A DNA stretch of 43,510 bases, taken from positions 1 through 43,510 of the forward strand of contig JBDQHL010000009.1 of the NCBI GenBank assembly GCA_040264895.1. The letters run 5' to 3'. The DNA is from PGYR01 sp040264895 (GTDB lineage: Bacteria; Bacteroidota; Ignavibacteria; Kapaibacteriales; UBA2268). Below are positions 33,711 through 41,867 of this stretch, in pieces. The notes beneath the pieces were generated by a model, which saw nothing but the letters and a program-made list of their open reading frames with translations, ran no database searches and was not told where the DNA came from. Every line of letters begins with the position of its first letter. The first letter of the stretch is position 1. The position numbers and the translations under genes are program-made.

Positions 33711-34973
33711 ATGCAGTTCGCAAATGCATTAAAATCTTTAGGTCCAGGGCTGCTCTTCGCAGGGGCAGCCGTAGGCGTATCGCATTTGGTGCAATCTACC
33801 CGAGCAGGAGCAACTTACGGCTACGAATTAGTTTGGGCTGTCTTGCTAATCAACCTTCTCAAATACCCATTCTTTGAAATTGGTCAAAGATATACCACTG
33901 TAATGGGCGAAAGTATCATACGTGGATATTCTAGGTTAGGTGACTGGGCTGTTAAGTTATATTTAGCACTGAATATTGTACTATCTGTATTTACTGTTGC
34001 TGCTATCACCTTTGTAGCATCAGCAATGTTTAACTTTTTATTCTTCAATTTTACAGGCAACACTTTATCCAATGAACTTACATCAGTGGTATATCTCATC
34101 ATTGTACTGGTAATTCTTAATGTTGGAAAGTATCACCTATTCGAAAGTTTTGTAAAATATCTAACCCTATCACTTAGTTTACTTACTCTAATATCTTTCA
34201 TAATCGCATTAAGCTCAAGCGGTCAGCATTCGGCAGATTCCGTCCCACCAGAAATATTGACTCAAGCAGGAATTGGTTTTCTATTAGCACTTATGGGCTG
34301 GATGCCTGCACCATTGGAATTGTCTAGCTGGACATCGATGTGGTCACTTGAAAATGATAAAGTAAATAATAGCAAAAAGTCACTATCTGACTCTTTATTC
34401 GATTTCAATGTTGGCTATATTGTTAGTGTAGTCTTGGCGATTTGTTTTCTGGGTCTTGGGGCATCAGTTATGTATGGAAGTGGCGATACTATATCAGGCA
34501 AAGCTGTTGTTTTTGCTTCTCAATTGCTGTCATTATATACGGAAGTTATTGGTTCATGGAGTAAGACTATAATCGCATTCATTATGTTTGCTACTATGTT
34601 ATCGACAGTTATTACTTGTGTAGATGCATATCCGAGAGCTTTAGCAGAGTCGCTTGGAATAATTAGAAATACAAATTCAGATAAATCGAAGAAAAAATAT
34701 CTGTTAATCTTTCAACTGTTTGTTGCTAGCTTTTCCTCAGTTCTGATAGTGTTTTTCACTCAGTCACTAACTCTATTTGTTGACTTAGTAACTATTATTT
34801 CGTTTATTTCATCCCCAGTGGTTGCTCTGCTCAACTTTATGATAGTTAGAAAGGTTTTTTTTCCATTAGAACACAGACCTTCAAAATGGCTTAATATACT
34901 TAGCTATATTGGGATTGCATTTTTCTTTGGTTTCGCAGCGCTATTTCTTTACAGCAAATTCTTTATGTCGTAA
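33711..34973 (+). CDS. NRAMP-related transporter with non-canonical metal site
   Basis: The 420-residue protein has about eleven membrane helices with the NRAMP (LeuT-fold) layout. It opens GPGLLFAGAAVGVSHLVQST with AGATYGYELVWAVL, which aligns with helix 1 of Mn/Fe transporters. The metal-binding DPGN is replaced there by VGVSH, and the helix 6 MPH-type motif by GWMPAPLELSSW. It is therefore a member of the divergent NRAMP-like group seen in Bacteroidota, and its substrate may not be manganese or iron. Other family traits, such as a long loop with the sequence SMWSLEND and VITCVDAYPRALAE near residue 300, are kept. Its stop overlaps the alkB start by one base. Confidence 0.8.
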   Translation: MQFANALKSLGPGLLFAGAAVGVSHLVQSTRAGATYGYELVWAVLLINLLKYPFFEIGQRYTTVMGESIIRGYSRLGDWAVKLYLALNIVLSVFTVAAITFVASAMFNFLFFNFTGNTLSNELTSVVYLIIVLVILNVGKYHLFESFVKYLTLSLSLLTLISFIIALSSSGQHSADSVPPEILTQAGIGFLLALMGWMPAPLELSSWTSMWSLENDKVNNSKKSLSDSLFDFNVGYIVSVVLAICFLGLGASVMYGSGDTISGKAVVFASQLLSLYTEVIGSWSKTIIAFIMFATMLSTVITCVDAYPRALAESLGIIRNTNSDKSKKKYLLIFQLFVASFSSVLIVFFTQSLTLFVDLVTIISFISSPVVALLNFMIVRKVFFPLEHRPSKWLNILSYIGIAFFFGFAALFLYSKFFMS

Positions 34974-35548
34974 TGAAATTAATTTATGAAGATGAAGACC
35001 TTATTTACATTGAGTCGGCAATTGACTCCGAGCATTCTGTTAAATTATTAGACAATCTTAAATCTGAAATTGACTGGAAGCAAGACGAGATATTTATGTT
35101 TGGTAGAAAAGTAAAAATACCGAGACTAAGTAGCTGGTATGGCGATGCTGATGCAAACTATAGCTATTCTGGTTTGAAATTAGAACCAAACAAATGGACC
35201 AATGAATTATTAAAAATAAAATCAATCGCTGAAGAATACAATAGCATAAATTATAACAGTGTATTGCTTAACTATTATCGCGATGGAAATGACTCTATGG
35301 GATGGCATTCCGATGATGAGAAAGAGTTGGGAGTGAATCCAGTTATAGCATCTGTTTCGTTGGGTGGTGAGAGAAGATTTCTAATAAGAGAAAGGAAAGA
35401 CCACAAGAATAAGAGAGAAATAATACTAAAAAATGGTAGTTTGTTGATTATGAAAAGTGGATTTCAAGACAAATATCAACACTCTATACCCAAGACTAAA
35501 AAGAAAGTAGAGGAGAGAATCAACCTAACTTTTAGGAAAATAGTATGA
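34973..35548 (+). CDS. alkB: AlkB-type 2-oxoglutarate/Fe(II) dioxygenase
   Basis: AlkB removes methyl groups from N1-methyladenine and N3-methylcytosine in DNA or RNA by oxidation. The 191-residue product shows the iron ligands H112 and D114 in GWHSDDE and H170 in YQHSIPK. R182 and R188 in ERINLTFR would bind 2-oxoglutarate and substrate. NYYRDGNDSMGWH and ASVSLGGERRFLIRE are standard for the short, ALKBH2/3-like bacterial group. The start codon overlaps the transporter stop (TAATG) and the stop overlaps anmK (ATGA), so it is tightly coupled with both and unlikely to be under separate adaptive control. Confidence 0.93.
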   Translation: MKLIYEDEDLIYIESAIDSEHSVKLLDNLKSEIDWKQDEIFMFGRKVKIPRLSSWYGDADANYSYSGLKLEPNKWTNELLKIKSIAEEYNSINYNSVLLNYYRDGNDSMGWHSDDEKELGVNPVIASVSLGGERRFLIRERKDHKNKREIILKNGSLLIMKSGFQDKYQHSIPKTKKKVEERINLTFRKIV

Positions 35549-36672
35549 ACAAAAGTTCAAATTTATACATAGGCGTGATGACTGGTACATCGATGGATGG
35601 AATAGATATTGCTGCAGCAGAATTTGACCAGAGTAACATTAAAATTATATCAATGAATGAATATCCATTCACTCCAGAACTACGTGAGTATCTACTGAAC
35701 TTAAAAAACGAAACCACACTAAACGATATATCGCAACTAAATGTAAGATTTGCAAGCGGGGTAGCTGACTCTGTAAACTTATTTTTGAAAGATAATAACA
35801 TTAGTAGAGAAGATGTTAATTCAATTGGATTCCACGGTCAGACCGTTTGGCATCAGCCAGATGCAATAGATTTTGTTGCCCAAAAAACTGCTTCCACTTA
35901 CCAGATTGGTTCTGCTGCTCAACTTGCAATTGATACAGGAATAAAAGTAGTTTCAAATTTTAGAGAAGCAGACATAGCATTAGGAGGTCAGGGTGCACCA
36001 CTTGTTCCAATATTTGATTATTGCTACTTGAAGTCAGATAACGAAGACACTATTGTTCTGAACATAGGTGGAATAGCAAACATTACATATCTACCAAAAG
36101 ATGCGATTAAAAGCGATGTGGTCGCATTCGACACTGGACCAGGTAACTGTTTAATAGATTTGGTTGCGAATAGAATGTTCAGTAAAGATTATGATGCAAA
36201 TGGTGAGTTGGCTAAATCTGGAAATCTGAATGAACCGATGCTAGAGAAAATGGAGAATGAAGAATATATATCGGCAGAGTATCCTAAATCAACAGGTAAG
36301 GAGCTATTCAATAATGACTTTATTGACCGATTTGGTGGCTTTGAACTAACTGCTCATGACTTACTTTGTACATTAACTCATTTCACAGCAATGTCAATAG
36401 CTAAGAATATCAAGCTTGTTTCAGATGATAGCTATAGATTATTGGTTGCAGGTGGGGGAGCAAAAAATGATTTCCTTATAGAGCTAATAGAAAGCTATAC
36501 AAACCAGAGTCCAGAAAAAATAGTGTTAGACAACAAAGACATAACAGACAGCCGTGAGGCACTGCTGATGGCTCAACTTGCTTACCTAAGAGTTAATGAG
36601 CTGCCTGGTAACTTCCCATCAGTTACTGGCGCAAGCAAGGAAGCTGCTCTAGGTAGTATTACTCTATCATGA
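35545..36672 (+). CDS. anmK: Anhydro-N-acetylmuramic acid kinase
   Basis: AnmK opens and phosphorylates 1,6-anhydro-MurNAc taken back from cell-wall turnover, giving MurNAc-6-phosphate. The 375-residue product has GVMTGTSMDGIDIAAAEF at the start, GFHGQTVWHQP with the catalytic region, LGGQGAPLVPIFD, LNIGGIANITYL, FDTGPGNCLID and VAGGGAKND, all in family order. It ends the tight run dnaX-bcp-tatD-NRAMP-alkB-anmK. No murQ is present in the window, so the next recycling step must be elsewhere. A hairpin shared with the convergent hydrolase gene follows. Confidence 0.95.
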   Translation: MNKSSNLYIGVMTGTSMDGIDIAAAEFDQSNIKIISMNEYPFTPELREYLLNLKNETTLNDISQLNVRFASGVADSVNLFLKDNNISREDVNSIGFHGQTVWHQPDAIDFVAQKTASTYQIGSAAQLAIDTGIKVVSNFREADIALGGQGAPLVPIFDYCYLKSDNEDTIVLNIGGIANITYLPKDAIKSDVVAFDTGPGNCLIDLVANRMFSKDYDANGELAKSGNLNEPMLEKMENEEYISAEYPKSTGKELFNNDFIDRFGGFELTAHDLLCTLTHFTAMSIAKNIKLVSDDSYRLLVAGGGAKNDFLIELIESYTNQSPEKIVLDNKDITDSREALLMAQLAYLRVNELPGNFPSVTGASKEAALGSITLS

Positions 36673-36703
36673 ATTTCTTTTGAATAAATATAACAATTAA
36701 TAG

Positions 36704-36728
36704 CACCCCTAAAGAAAAAAGAGGGGTG
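36704..36728. terminator. Hairpin between convergent anmK and hydrolase genes
   Basis: A 7-bp GC-rich stem (cacccct at 36704-36710 with aggggtg at 36722-36728) encloses a purine-rich loop. There is no flanking T-run on either strand, so as a rho-independent terminator it is imperfect. Its place between two converging stops supports a termination role. Confidence 0.5.
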
Positions 36729-36735
36729 ATTGAGT

Positions 36736-37803
36736 TTACTTCCCATTTATCCAATTAGCAATGTCTTCTAGCACTACTGGTGCTATTGTTTGCTCTATAG
36801 TCGAATACTCTTGTGGCATACCTGTTTCACTTTCTTGCATCAAGTGATTTAACTTTTCGTATTTCTTTATCGTTAGTTGTTTGTTTCCAGCTTCTTTCAA
36901 TCCTTTTTCTATCCCAGCTAAGTTTTCGTTAGGTAAAACTTGCAAATCATTTTCTCCATTCAGAGCTAATACTCTACAATCTATTTTTTTCAGATAATCT
37001 ACAGGGTCTACCCTTACAAAATCTATAAACCATGGAGCTGTTAGCTGATCAGTTATTGTCTTTAGCTGAGCAGCCGGTAACTGTCCGTTGTATAATTTAT
37101 TAAAATATTCAGAAACTAATAGTCTAATCTCCTCATTATTCTTGTCAGTGTTATTGTTAATTATGTCATAAGCACCTTCTATCTGCTTACCACTTGCTTC
37201 TACTTGCATGTCTGTCATACCCATCTTTTTCTCAATCACAGCTTTTTGCAATAGCATAAGCTCATCGCCTTTCATACCACCACTCGCCATCAGGACCATG
37301 AAGTCAATATCCTCTGATTTACTTGTCATGATAGTAGAGACTGTCCCACCTAAACTGTGACCTAACACTCCTAACTCACTTACATTTAAATCTTGCGATT
37401 TGACATATTCGAGTGCAAATTCTGCGTCCTTTACGAAATCAAAAAGAGAAGAGGTGCCATATTTGCCACCAGTGCCTCCAACTCCTCTGTCATCCATTCT
37501 CAGTGTTGCTATCCCATTTCTAGATAGGTGATCAGCTAATACCCAAAATGGCTTGTGACCCAAAATTTCTGAGTCTCTGTTTTGTGCACCACTACCATTG
37601 AGTAGAATTATCAGTGGATAGTCACCATCATTTTCTGGTATAGTAAGTGTACCTGCTATATTGATATTGTCTTCTGTATTTTTGAATACCACTTCTTTCA
37701 CCTCATAAGGGAATGGCTCCTTGGGGTCTTGTGGTTTTGAGACTAACAGTATACTTGAAAATACTAAAACTGTAATTGTGATAATTGCGTAAAATTTACT
37801 CAT
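36736..37803 (-). CDS. Alpha/beta hydrolase, membrane-anchored or exported
   Basis: The 355-residue product has an N-terminal signal or anchor (FYAIITITVLVFSSILLV) and then an alpha/beta hydrolase domain. The oxyanion region is LIILLNGSGAQNRD, the nucleophile elbow is GHSLGG with Ser, and the likely acid is in ALNGENDLQV. The catalytic His is probably in KLNHLMQ near the C-terminus. It resembles secreted dienelactone hydrolase/peptidase S9-like esterases of Bacteroidota, but the substrate is unknown. Its ATG overlaps the sdpI stop (ATGA), so it is the third gene of the sdpR-sdpI operon. That suggests a part in the same envelope-stress or immunity response, though this is context only. Confidence 0.88.
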   Translation of the reverse strand: MSKFYAIITITVLVFSSILLVSKPQDPKEPFPYEVKEVVFKNTEDNINIAGTLTIPENDGDYPLIILLNGSGAQNRDSEILGHKPFWVLADHLSRNGIATLRMDDRGVGGTGGKYGTSSLFDFVKDAEFALEYVKSQDLNVSELGVLGHSLGGTVSTIMTSKSEDIDFMVLMASGGMKGDELMLLQKAVIEKKMGMTDMQVEASGKQIEGAYDIINNNTDKNNEEIRLLVSEYFNKLYNGQLPAAQLKTITDQLTAPWFIDFVRVDPVDYLKKIDCRVLALNGENDLQVLPNENLAGIEKGLKEAGNKQLTIKKYEKLNHLMQESETGMPQEYSTIEQTIAPVVLEDIANWINGK

Positions 37804-38447
37804 TTCTTTTCTCCTTTATATAATAGATACGAATGTAAAATAGGTGTAACTGTAATAATGATTGTTATTATGATAAATACTGTAAAATTAATTTCTAAGG
37901 GAAGTAGAAAACTTAGGGCAATGATAAGTAAACCACCCACAAACCAAAGTGTGCTTGCCGATTTGTGTGTCTTTCGCCATACATTTTTACTTTCTAATGT
38001 CCATGGAGTTCTGATGCCTATGAAATAGTTGGGCTTTAGTGTTTTTATGTAATTGCCTATGATTACGTACAAAGCTCCAAGTATTATTGTTATAGTTGAT
38101 GAACCAAAACTTTCTGCCGAATATGATGAGTGCAGAATATATATTGCCATGGCAGACATTACACCGGTAAGCATAACCTTCAAACTCTGATACTTATTAT
38201 TATCTGAATCCAATCGCTTCTTGGGGTCAATAATTGGAGCAAATAAGAAGATTAAATATGTGAGCATAGGTAATGCAAAAGGAATAGCTATTAGTATTTC
38301 TTTACCAACATAGTTGTCTATTTCACCTTCTATATTCCAATGGATAGGAACAGAATCGGGTAAATTGCCCCATATATAAGCTAAGTATAAGAATGGAATC
38401 ACCACTAATACAATAGCAATAATGTCTTATCTTAGGTTAAGTTTCAT
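37800..38447 (-). pseudogene. sdpI: SdpI-family membrane protein with premature TAA at codon 7
   Basis: SdpI in Bacillus subtilis is the immunity protein against the SdpC toxin and binds the SdpR repressor; relatives are widespread. The frame encodes about six membrane helices, with YIWGNLPDSVPIHWNIEGEID, FRIGIRTPWTLES-like YFIGIRTPWTLESKNVWRKTH, and a final helix pair. ATG 38447 is the expected start because it overlaps the sdpR stop as ATGA, follows AAGGAGAAAG, and gives MKLNLR. The next codon is TAA (38427-38429), after which the same frame reads DIIAIVLVVIPFLYLAYIW, a normal first helix. A GTG at 38405 could restart translation seven codons after the stop and yield a protein lacking part of helix 1. 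It may therefore be damaged or only poorly expressed. Confidence 0.82.
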
Positions 38448-38704
38448 TCTTTCTCCTTTAGGTTTACTACCCAATTGAACAAATCGTCCAACACACTGGT
38501 ATTAAGTGAATAGAGTAAGAACTGACCTTTTTTTTCAGACGTTACTAGGTCAGCACGTTTTAGTATTTCTAAGTGATGGGAAATGCTGGATTTTGTCATG
38601 TCAAACTCGTCAGCTATTTCTCCTGCACTCAGATCTCCATTTTTAAGTAGCTCAATGATTTTTCTTCTAGTTTTATCATTGAGAGCTTTGAATAAATTAT
38701 TCAT
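38444..38704 (-). CDS. sdpR: ArsR-family repressor (SdpR-like)
   Basis: An 86-residue winged-helix repressor. MNNLFKALNDKTRRKIIELLKNG is the typical start, LSAGEIADEFDMTKSSISHHLEIL is the helix-turn-helix, and LVTSEKKGQFLLYSL forms the wing. The metal-binding Cys/His of arsenic or zinc sensors are absent, which fits the SdpR branch, an autorepressor released by SdpI. The frame is open to 38755, but ATG 38704 is chosen because a long operator palindrome (38711-38738) lies directly upstream and would otherwise be inside the gene. The stop overlaps the sdpI start by ATGA. Together with the operator and the sdpI gene this is a classic self-regulated pair. Confidence 0.9.
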   Translation of the reverse strand: MNNLFKALNDKTRRKIIELLKNGDLSAGEIADEFDMTKSSISHHLEILKRADLVTSEKKGQFLLYSLNTSVLDDLFNWVVNLKEKE

Positions 38705-38710
38705 ATTTCC

Positions 38711-38738
38711 ATTTAGATATTTAGACAAATATCTAAAT
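38711..38738. promoter_or_regulatory. Perfect 12-4-12 inverted repeat, probable SdpR operator
   Basis: Perfect 12-base arms (ATTTAGATATTT and its complement) are separated by AGAC. The site begins seven bases before the sdpR start codon, where an ArsR-family dimer would block transcription and translation of its own operon. AT-rich inverted repeats of this form are typical of ArsR/SmtB-type operators. Confidence 0.75.
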
Positions 38739-38788
38739 ACTTTTAATAAAAACAAAATTTTAATAAAGAAAAATATAGATTATTTTGG

Positions 38789-39628
38789 CTATCTGATTAG
38801 AAATCCACGGATATTATTGCCTATTCTCAGGGCAGGAAGTGGAACTTTATATTTTTCTAATATATTTATAATAAGTTGTAAATAATAACTGTTTTGTACT
38901 ATGTCAAATTGCTTGAAGTAGTTCCAATTGACATCTAAACCCAGATAGAACTGATGGTGACCAGCTCCATCTCTATCAATACCACTAACACTATGACCCA
39001 ATGTTAAGCCGAAAGCATTGTACCAATCAGTGGTTAATTCATCTGACATAGACCAGACATCGAAGCTGAACCAATGATTCGTTGCATTGTAATCATTGAA
39101 TACTGTATTGTATTCTTCTGAACTGTAAGGGTAATAACTAATCTTTGGGGTTATGTTGTTTAAGTAAGGGTAATAGTACTGACCAACACTGTATGAAGCT
39201 CCAAGAATATTAGCAATAACATCGCCCCGACTGAAACCTAAATAGGGTCTGCCATCGGAATAACCATCATATATTTCTACTGCGGTTTGGTGTAGCATTG
39301 ATATTCCAAACCCCACCCATGTACCGACTTCTCTGTCTAAGCCACTCCACTCAGTTACCTTACTAAATGAGTTAGCAAGAGCATAAGAAAAGTAAAAATG
39401 CCCAAGCTTGTCTGCCATTAGGGCATCATCATATTCCAATCGCCAGCTTACCAAATGCCATTCAGCAGGATCATTCCAATATTCATTACTTTGAAAATTA
39501 TATGATAATGCAATACCACCTATAGTACCAGCTCCTAAGATAGCAACTTTGGTCATAGAAAGAGAATCTTCAGCTTTTAAATTAGTGGTGGAAATTAATA
39601 AGATGATTATAATTATTATTTTTTTCAA
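38789..39628 (-). CDS. DUF2279 family envelope protein
   Basis: The 279-residue product has a signal peptide (MKKIIIIIILLISTTNLKA) and then the DUF2279 pattern: DDALMADKLGHFYFSYALAN, EVGTWVGFGISMLHQTAVEIYDG, and FSRGDVIANILGASYSVGQ. These conserved Asp/His/Glu residues lie in predicted helices and may bind metal or lipid. The C-terminal part is rich in Tyr/Trp. The family occurs widely in Bacteroidota and is annotated as a predicted periplasmic lipoprotein, but no lipobox Cys is visible here. Function is unknown. It is a single gene, upstream of and in the same direction as the sdpR operon, 50 bases before its operator. Confidence 0.82.
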   Translation of the reverse strand: MKKIIIIIILLISTTNLKAEDSLSMTKVAILGAGTIGGIALSYNFQSNEYWNDPAEWHLVSWRLEYDDALMADKLGHFYFSYALANSFSKVTEWSGLDREVGTWVGFGISMLHQTAVEIYDGYSDGRPYLGFSRGDVIANILGASYSVGQYYYPYLNNITPKISYYPYSSEEYNTVFNDYNATNHWFSFDVWSMSDELTTDWYNAFGLTLGHSVSGIDRDGAGHHQFYLGLDVNWNYFKQFDIVQNSYYLQLIINILEKYKVPLPALRIGNNIRGFLIR

Positions 39629-39660
39629 ATTGGTCTTAGTAGGATAATGAATAATTCAAT

Positions 39661-39697
39661 ATAAAGAAAAAGCTACCCATATTGAAATGAGTAGCTT
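39661..39697 (-). terminator. Terminator of the SulP transporter gene
   Basis: On the minus strand 39687-39697 pairs with 39670-39680 (11 positions, one mismatch), followed by TTTTCTTTAT. It lies 33 bases after the SulP stop. Confidence 0.82.
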
Positions 39698-39729
39698 AAA
39701 ATAATTAAATATATTTACTAGTAAAATTG

Positions 39730-41325
39730 TCAGCCCTTAGCAACTTCATCATCAAAATTTTGTAAAGGATTCTCTTTTGATTGACTACGATTGATGCCTA
39801 TTACTTCCACATTTACATTGATTGTTTTAGCATGTTCCTTGTAGTCATCAATAATCTCAAGTACATCAGGGTGTATTGATTTGGTTTTAGCACCATCTAT
39901 TAAAATACTTGAATTTTCTGGTATTTGGTCTAATGTTCTCATAATACTAGCCTTGTTAAGGAAACTAACTTCTTGAGCTAAATTTAATACATATTTGTTA
40001 TTAGCACCATCAGAATCACTATGTACTTCATATGGAGTTTTATAATTATTCCACAGTATAAATACCACAGCTACAGCTAAACCAAGTGAAATACCAATTA
40101 ATAAATCTGTAAATACAATACCGACAATTGTAACTATAAATGGTAAGAATTCTGACCAACCTTTTTTATACATATCTTTGAATAGAATTGGCTTAGCTAA
40201 TTTGTAACCAACTACGAATAGGATAGCAGCTAAACTAGCCAAAGGAATCATATTGAGTATGTTTGGAATTAGAATTGCACTTACCAATAGCAGAATACCG
40301 TGCGCTATGGCAGAAATCTTTGTTTGTCCACCTGATTGAATATTCGCAGAACTTCTTACAATTACTTGAGTAACAGGAAGACCACCAATTAGACCAGAAA
40401 CTATATTACCTACACCTTGAGCCGTTAGTTCTCTGTTTGTTGGAGTTATTCTTTTCTGTGGGTCTAATTTGTCAGTTGCTTCAACACAAAGTAATGTCTC
40501 CAAACTTGCTACAATAGCTATAGTGAATGCCGTCATATATATAGCAGGATTACCAATGGCACTAAAGTCTGGAGTTGTGAATTGTCCAATAAAGCCATTA
40601 AGTGAATCTGAAACTGGAATACTAACTAGTTGGTCACCCATCAAAGCTAAGCTTGAGTTGTCTTGGAATACTATTCCTAATACAATACCAACAGTAACAG
40701 CAACCAATGGTCCTTGTATTAGTTTAAGAGCACTAATACGCTTCATAAAAGGTCTTTCCCAAAGGATGAGAATAGCCAAAGACACAGCTGCTATGATTAG
40801 TGCTCCAGGGCTAATAAAATCAATCATTGCGATTAATTCTGTAAAAGTGTTTTGTCCGTCAGGTTGTATAAATGACAAGTCTCCTTCTGGGTCGGCATCA
40901 TATCCGAAAGCATGTGGTATTTGTTTCAAAAATATTATAATACCAATACCTGCTAACATCCCTTTGATAACAGAAGAAGGGAAGTAATAACCAATTACAC
41001 CTGCTCTAACTACACCCAATAATATTTGAAATACACCAGCTAATACAACTGCTAATAGGAAAATATCGAAGCTACCTAAGTCTTGAATAGCTACTAGTAC
41101 AATTACTGCAAGACCAGCCGCAGGACCACTAACACCCTGAGCTGATTTACTAATAGAGCCGACGACAATACCACCGACTATACCAGCTATTATTCCAGAA
41201 AACAATGGTGCTCCGGAAGCCAAAGCTATACCCAAACATAGGGGGATAGCTACTAGAAGAACAACTATACTTGCTGGTATGTCGGTCTTCAGATTATCAA
41301 TAAAATTATTTTTATTCGAATTCAT
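39730..41325 (-). CDS. SulP family anion transporter with STAS domain
   Basis: The 531-residue protein has an N-terminal membrane domain of 10-14 helices, with the family motif SAQGVSGPAAGLAVIV near residues 61-76, GVVRAGVIGYYFPSSVIKGMLAG, ASLETLLCVEATDKLDPQKR and VGNIVSGLIGGLPVTQVIVRSSAN. A STAS-like C-terminal domain (residues about 435-520) contains SFLNKASIMRTLDQIPENSSILIDGAKTK split over a strand and a helix. SulP proteins carry sulfate, bicarbonate or other anions. The ATDKLDPQKR...PVT type is often paired with carbonic anhydrase and thought to move bicarbonate, but no such gene is adjacent here. Length is normal. It has its own terminator and is preceded by a small membrane-associated gene. 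Confidence 0.92.
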   Translation of the reverse strand: MNSNKNNFIDNLKTDIPASIVVLLVAIPLCLGIALASGAPLFSGIIAGIVGGIVVGSISKSAQGVSGPAAGLAVIVLVAIQDLGSFDIFLLAVVLAGVFQILLGVVRAGVIGYYFPSSVIKGMLAGIGIIIFLKQIPHAFGYDADPEGDLSFIQPDGQNTFTELIAMIDFISPGALIIAAVSLAILILWERPFMKRISALKLIQGPLVAVTVGIVLGIVFQDNSSLALMGDQLVSIPVSDSLNGFIGQFTTPDFSAIGNPAIYMTAFTIAIVASLETLLCVEATDKLDPQKRITPTNRELTAQGVGNIVSGLIGGLPVTQVIVRSSANIQSGGQTKISAIAHGILLLVSAILIPNILNMIPLASLAAILFVVGYKLAKPILFKDMYKKGWSEFLPFIVTIVGIVFTDLLIGISLGLAVAVVFILWNNYKTPYEVHSDSDGANNKYVLNLAQEVSFLNKASIMRTLDQIPENSSILIDGAKTKSIHPDVLEIIDDYKEHAKTINVNVEVIGINRSQSKENPLQNFDDEVAKG

Positions 41326-41456
41326 TTTTTGTTTACGTGTTTTTTTTTACCATTTCCATTCTATTGAAGTAGAAATGATGTTAATAATATATTTAAAATA
41401 CTACCAGATAGGTAGTCTAAAGCTATTAGTAAAATAATAAATAAGTAGAAATTAGT

Positions 41457-41789
41457 TTAGGCCGCTAAAGTGAACTCTGGGGGTGGAGTGTGAACTTCTG
41501 GAAAATGATCCGAGTGTTTTTTATTATAATATATTATGGATTTAATATTCGTTTCATACATAGAGAGAAACTTCTGCAAGTCGTCTATGCAGAATGAACC
41601 AATTTTATTTTGATTCTTATGGTTAGTTTCATTTTCTTCTTCATTTATTTCATTAACTGTTATATTAGCATTGACCAATAACTGGCTGAAATAAGGGTAT
41701 GTAGATGTAGATAAGAATAACATAAGTCCCACCAGGAATAGAGATCTAATCTTGGATGTCTTAAAAAAATATTTTCTTAAATTTTTCAT
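41457..41789 (-). CDS. Small secreted or anchored protein, unknown function
   Basis: The 110-residue product has a basic N-terminus and a hydrophobic segment (IRSLFLVGLMLFLSTST) that is a signal peptide or anchor. A short polar region (INEEENETNHKNQNKIG) follows. The C-terminal end, KKHSDHFPEVHTPPPEFTLAA, has three spaced His that might bind metal and a TPPPE motif. I recall small Bacteroidota proteins with a similar TPPPE-type ending near metal or ion transport genes, but I cannot assign a family. It lies 131 bases upstream of the SulP gene in the same direction, with no shared overlap. Confidence 0.6.
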   Translation of the reverse strand: MKNLRKYFFKTSKIRSLFLVGLMLFLSTSTYPYFSQLLVNANITVNEINEEENETNHKNQNKIGSFCIDDLQKFLSMYETNIKSIIYYNKKHSDHFPEVHTPPPEFTLAA

Positions 41790-41867
41790 TCTACTAAAAA
41801 TTAAAACTTTCTAAATGTATTTATAACTATATTGAAGTCCAAATATACAAAATTCTGAGCAATAGTC

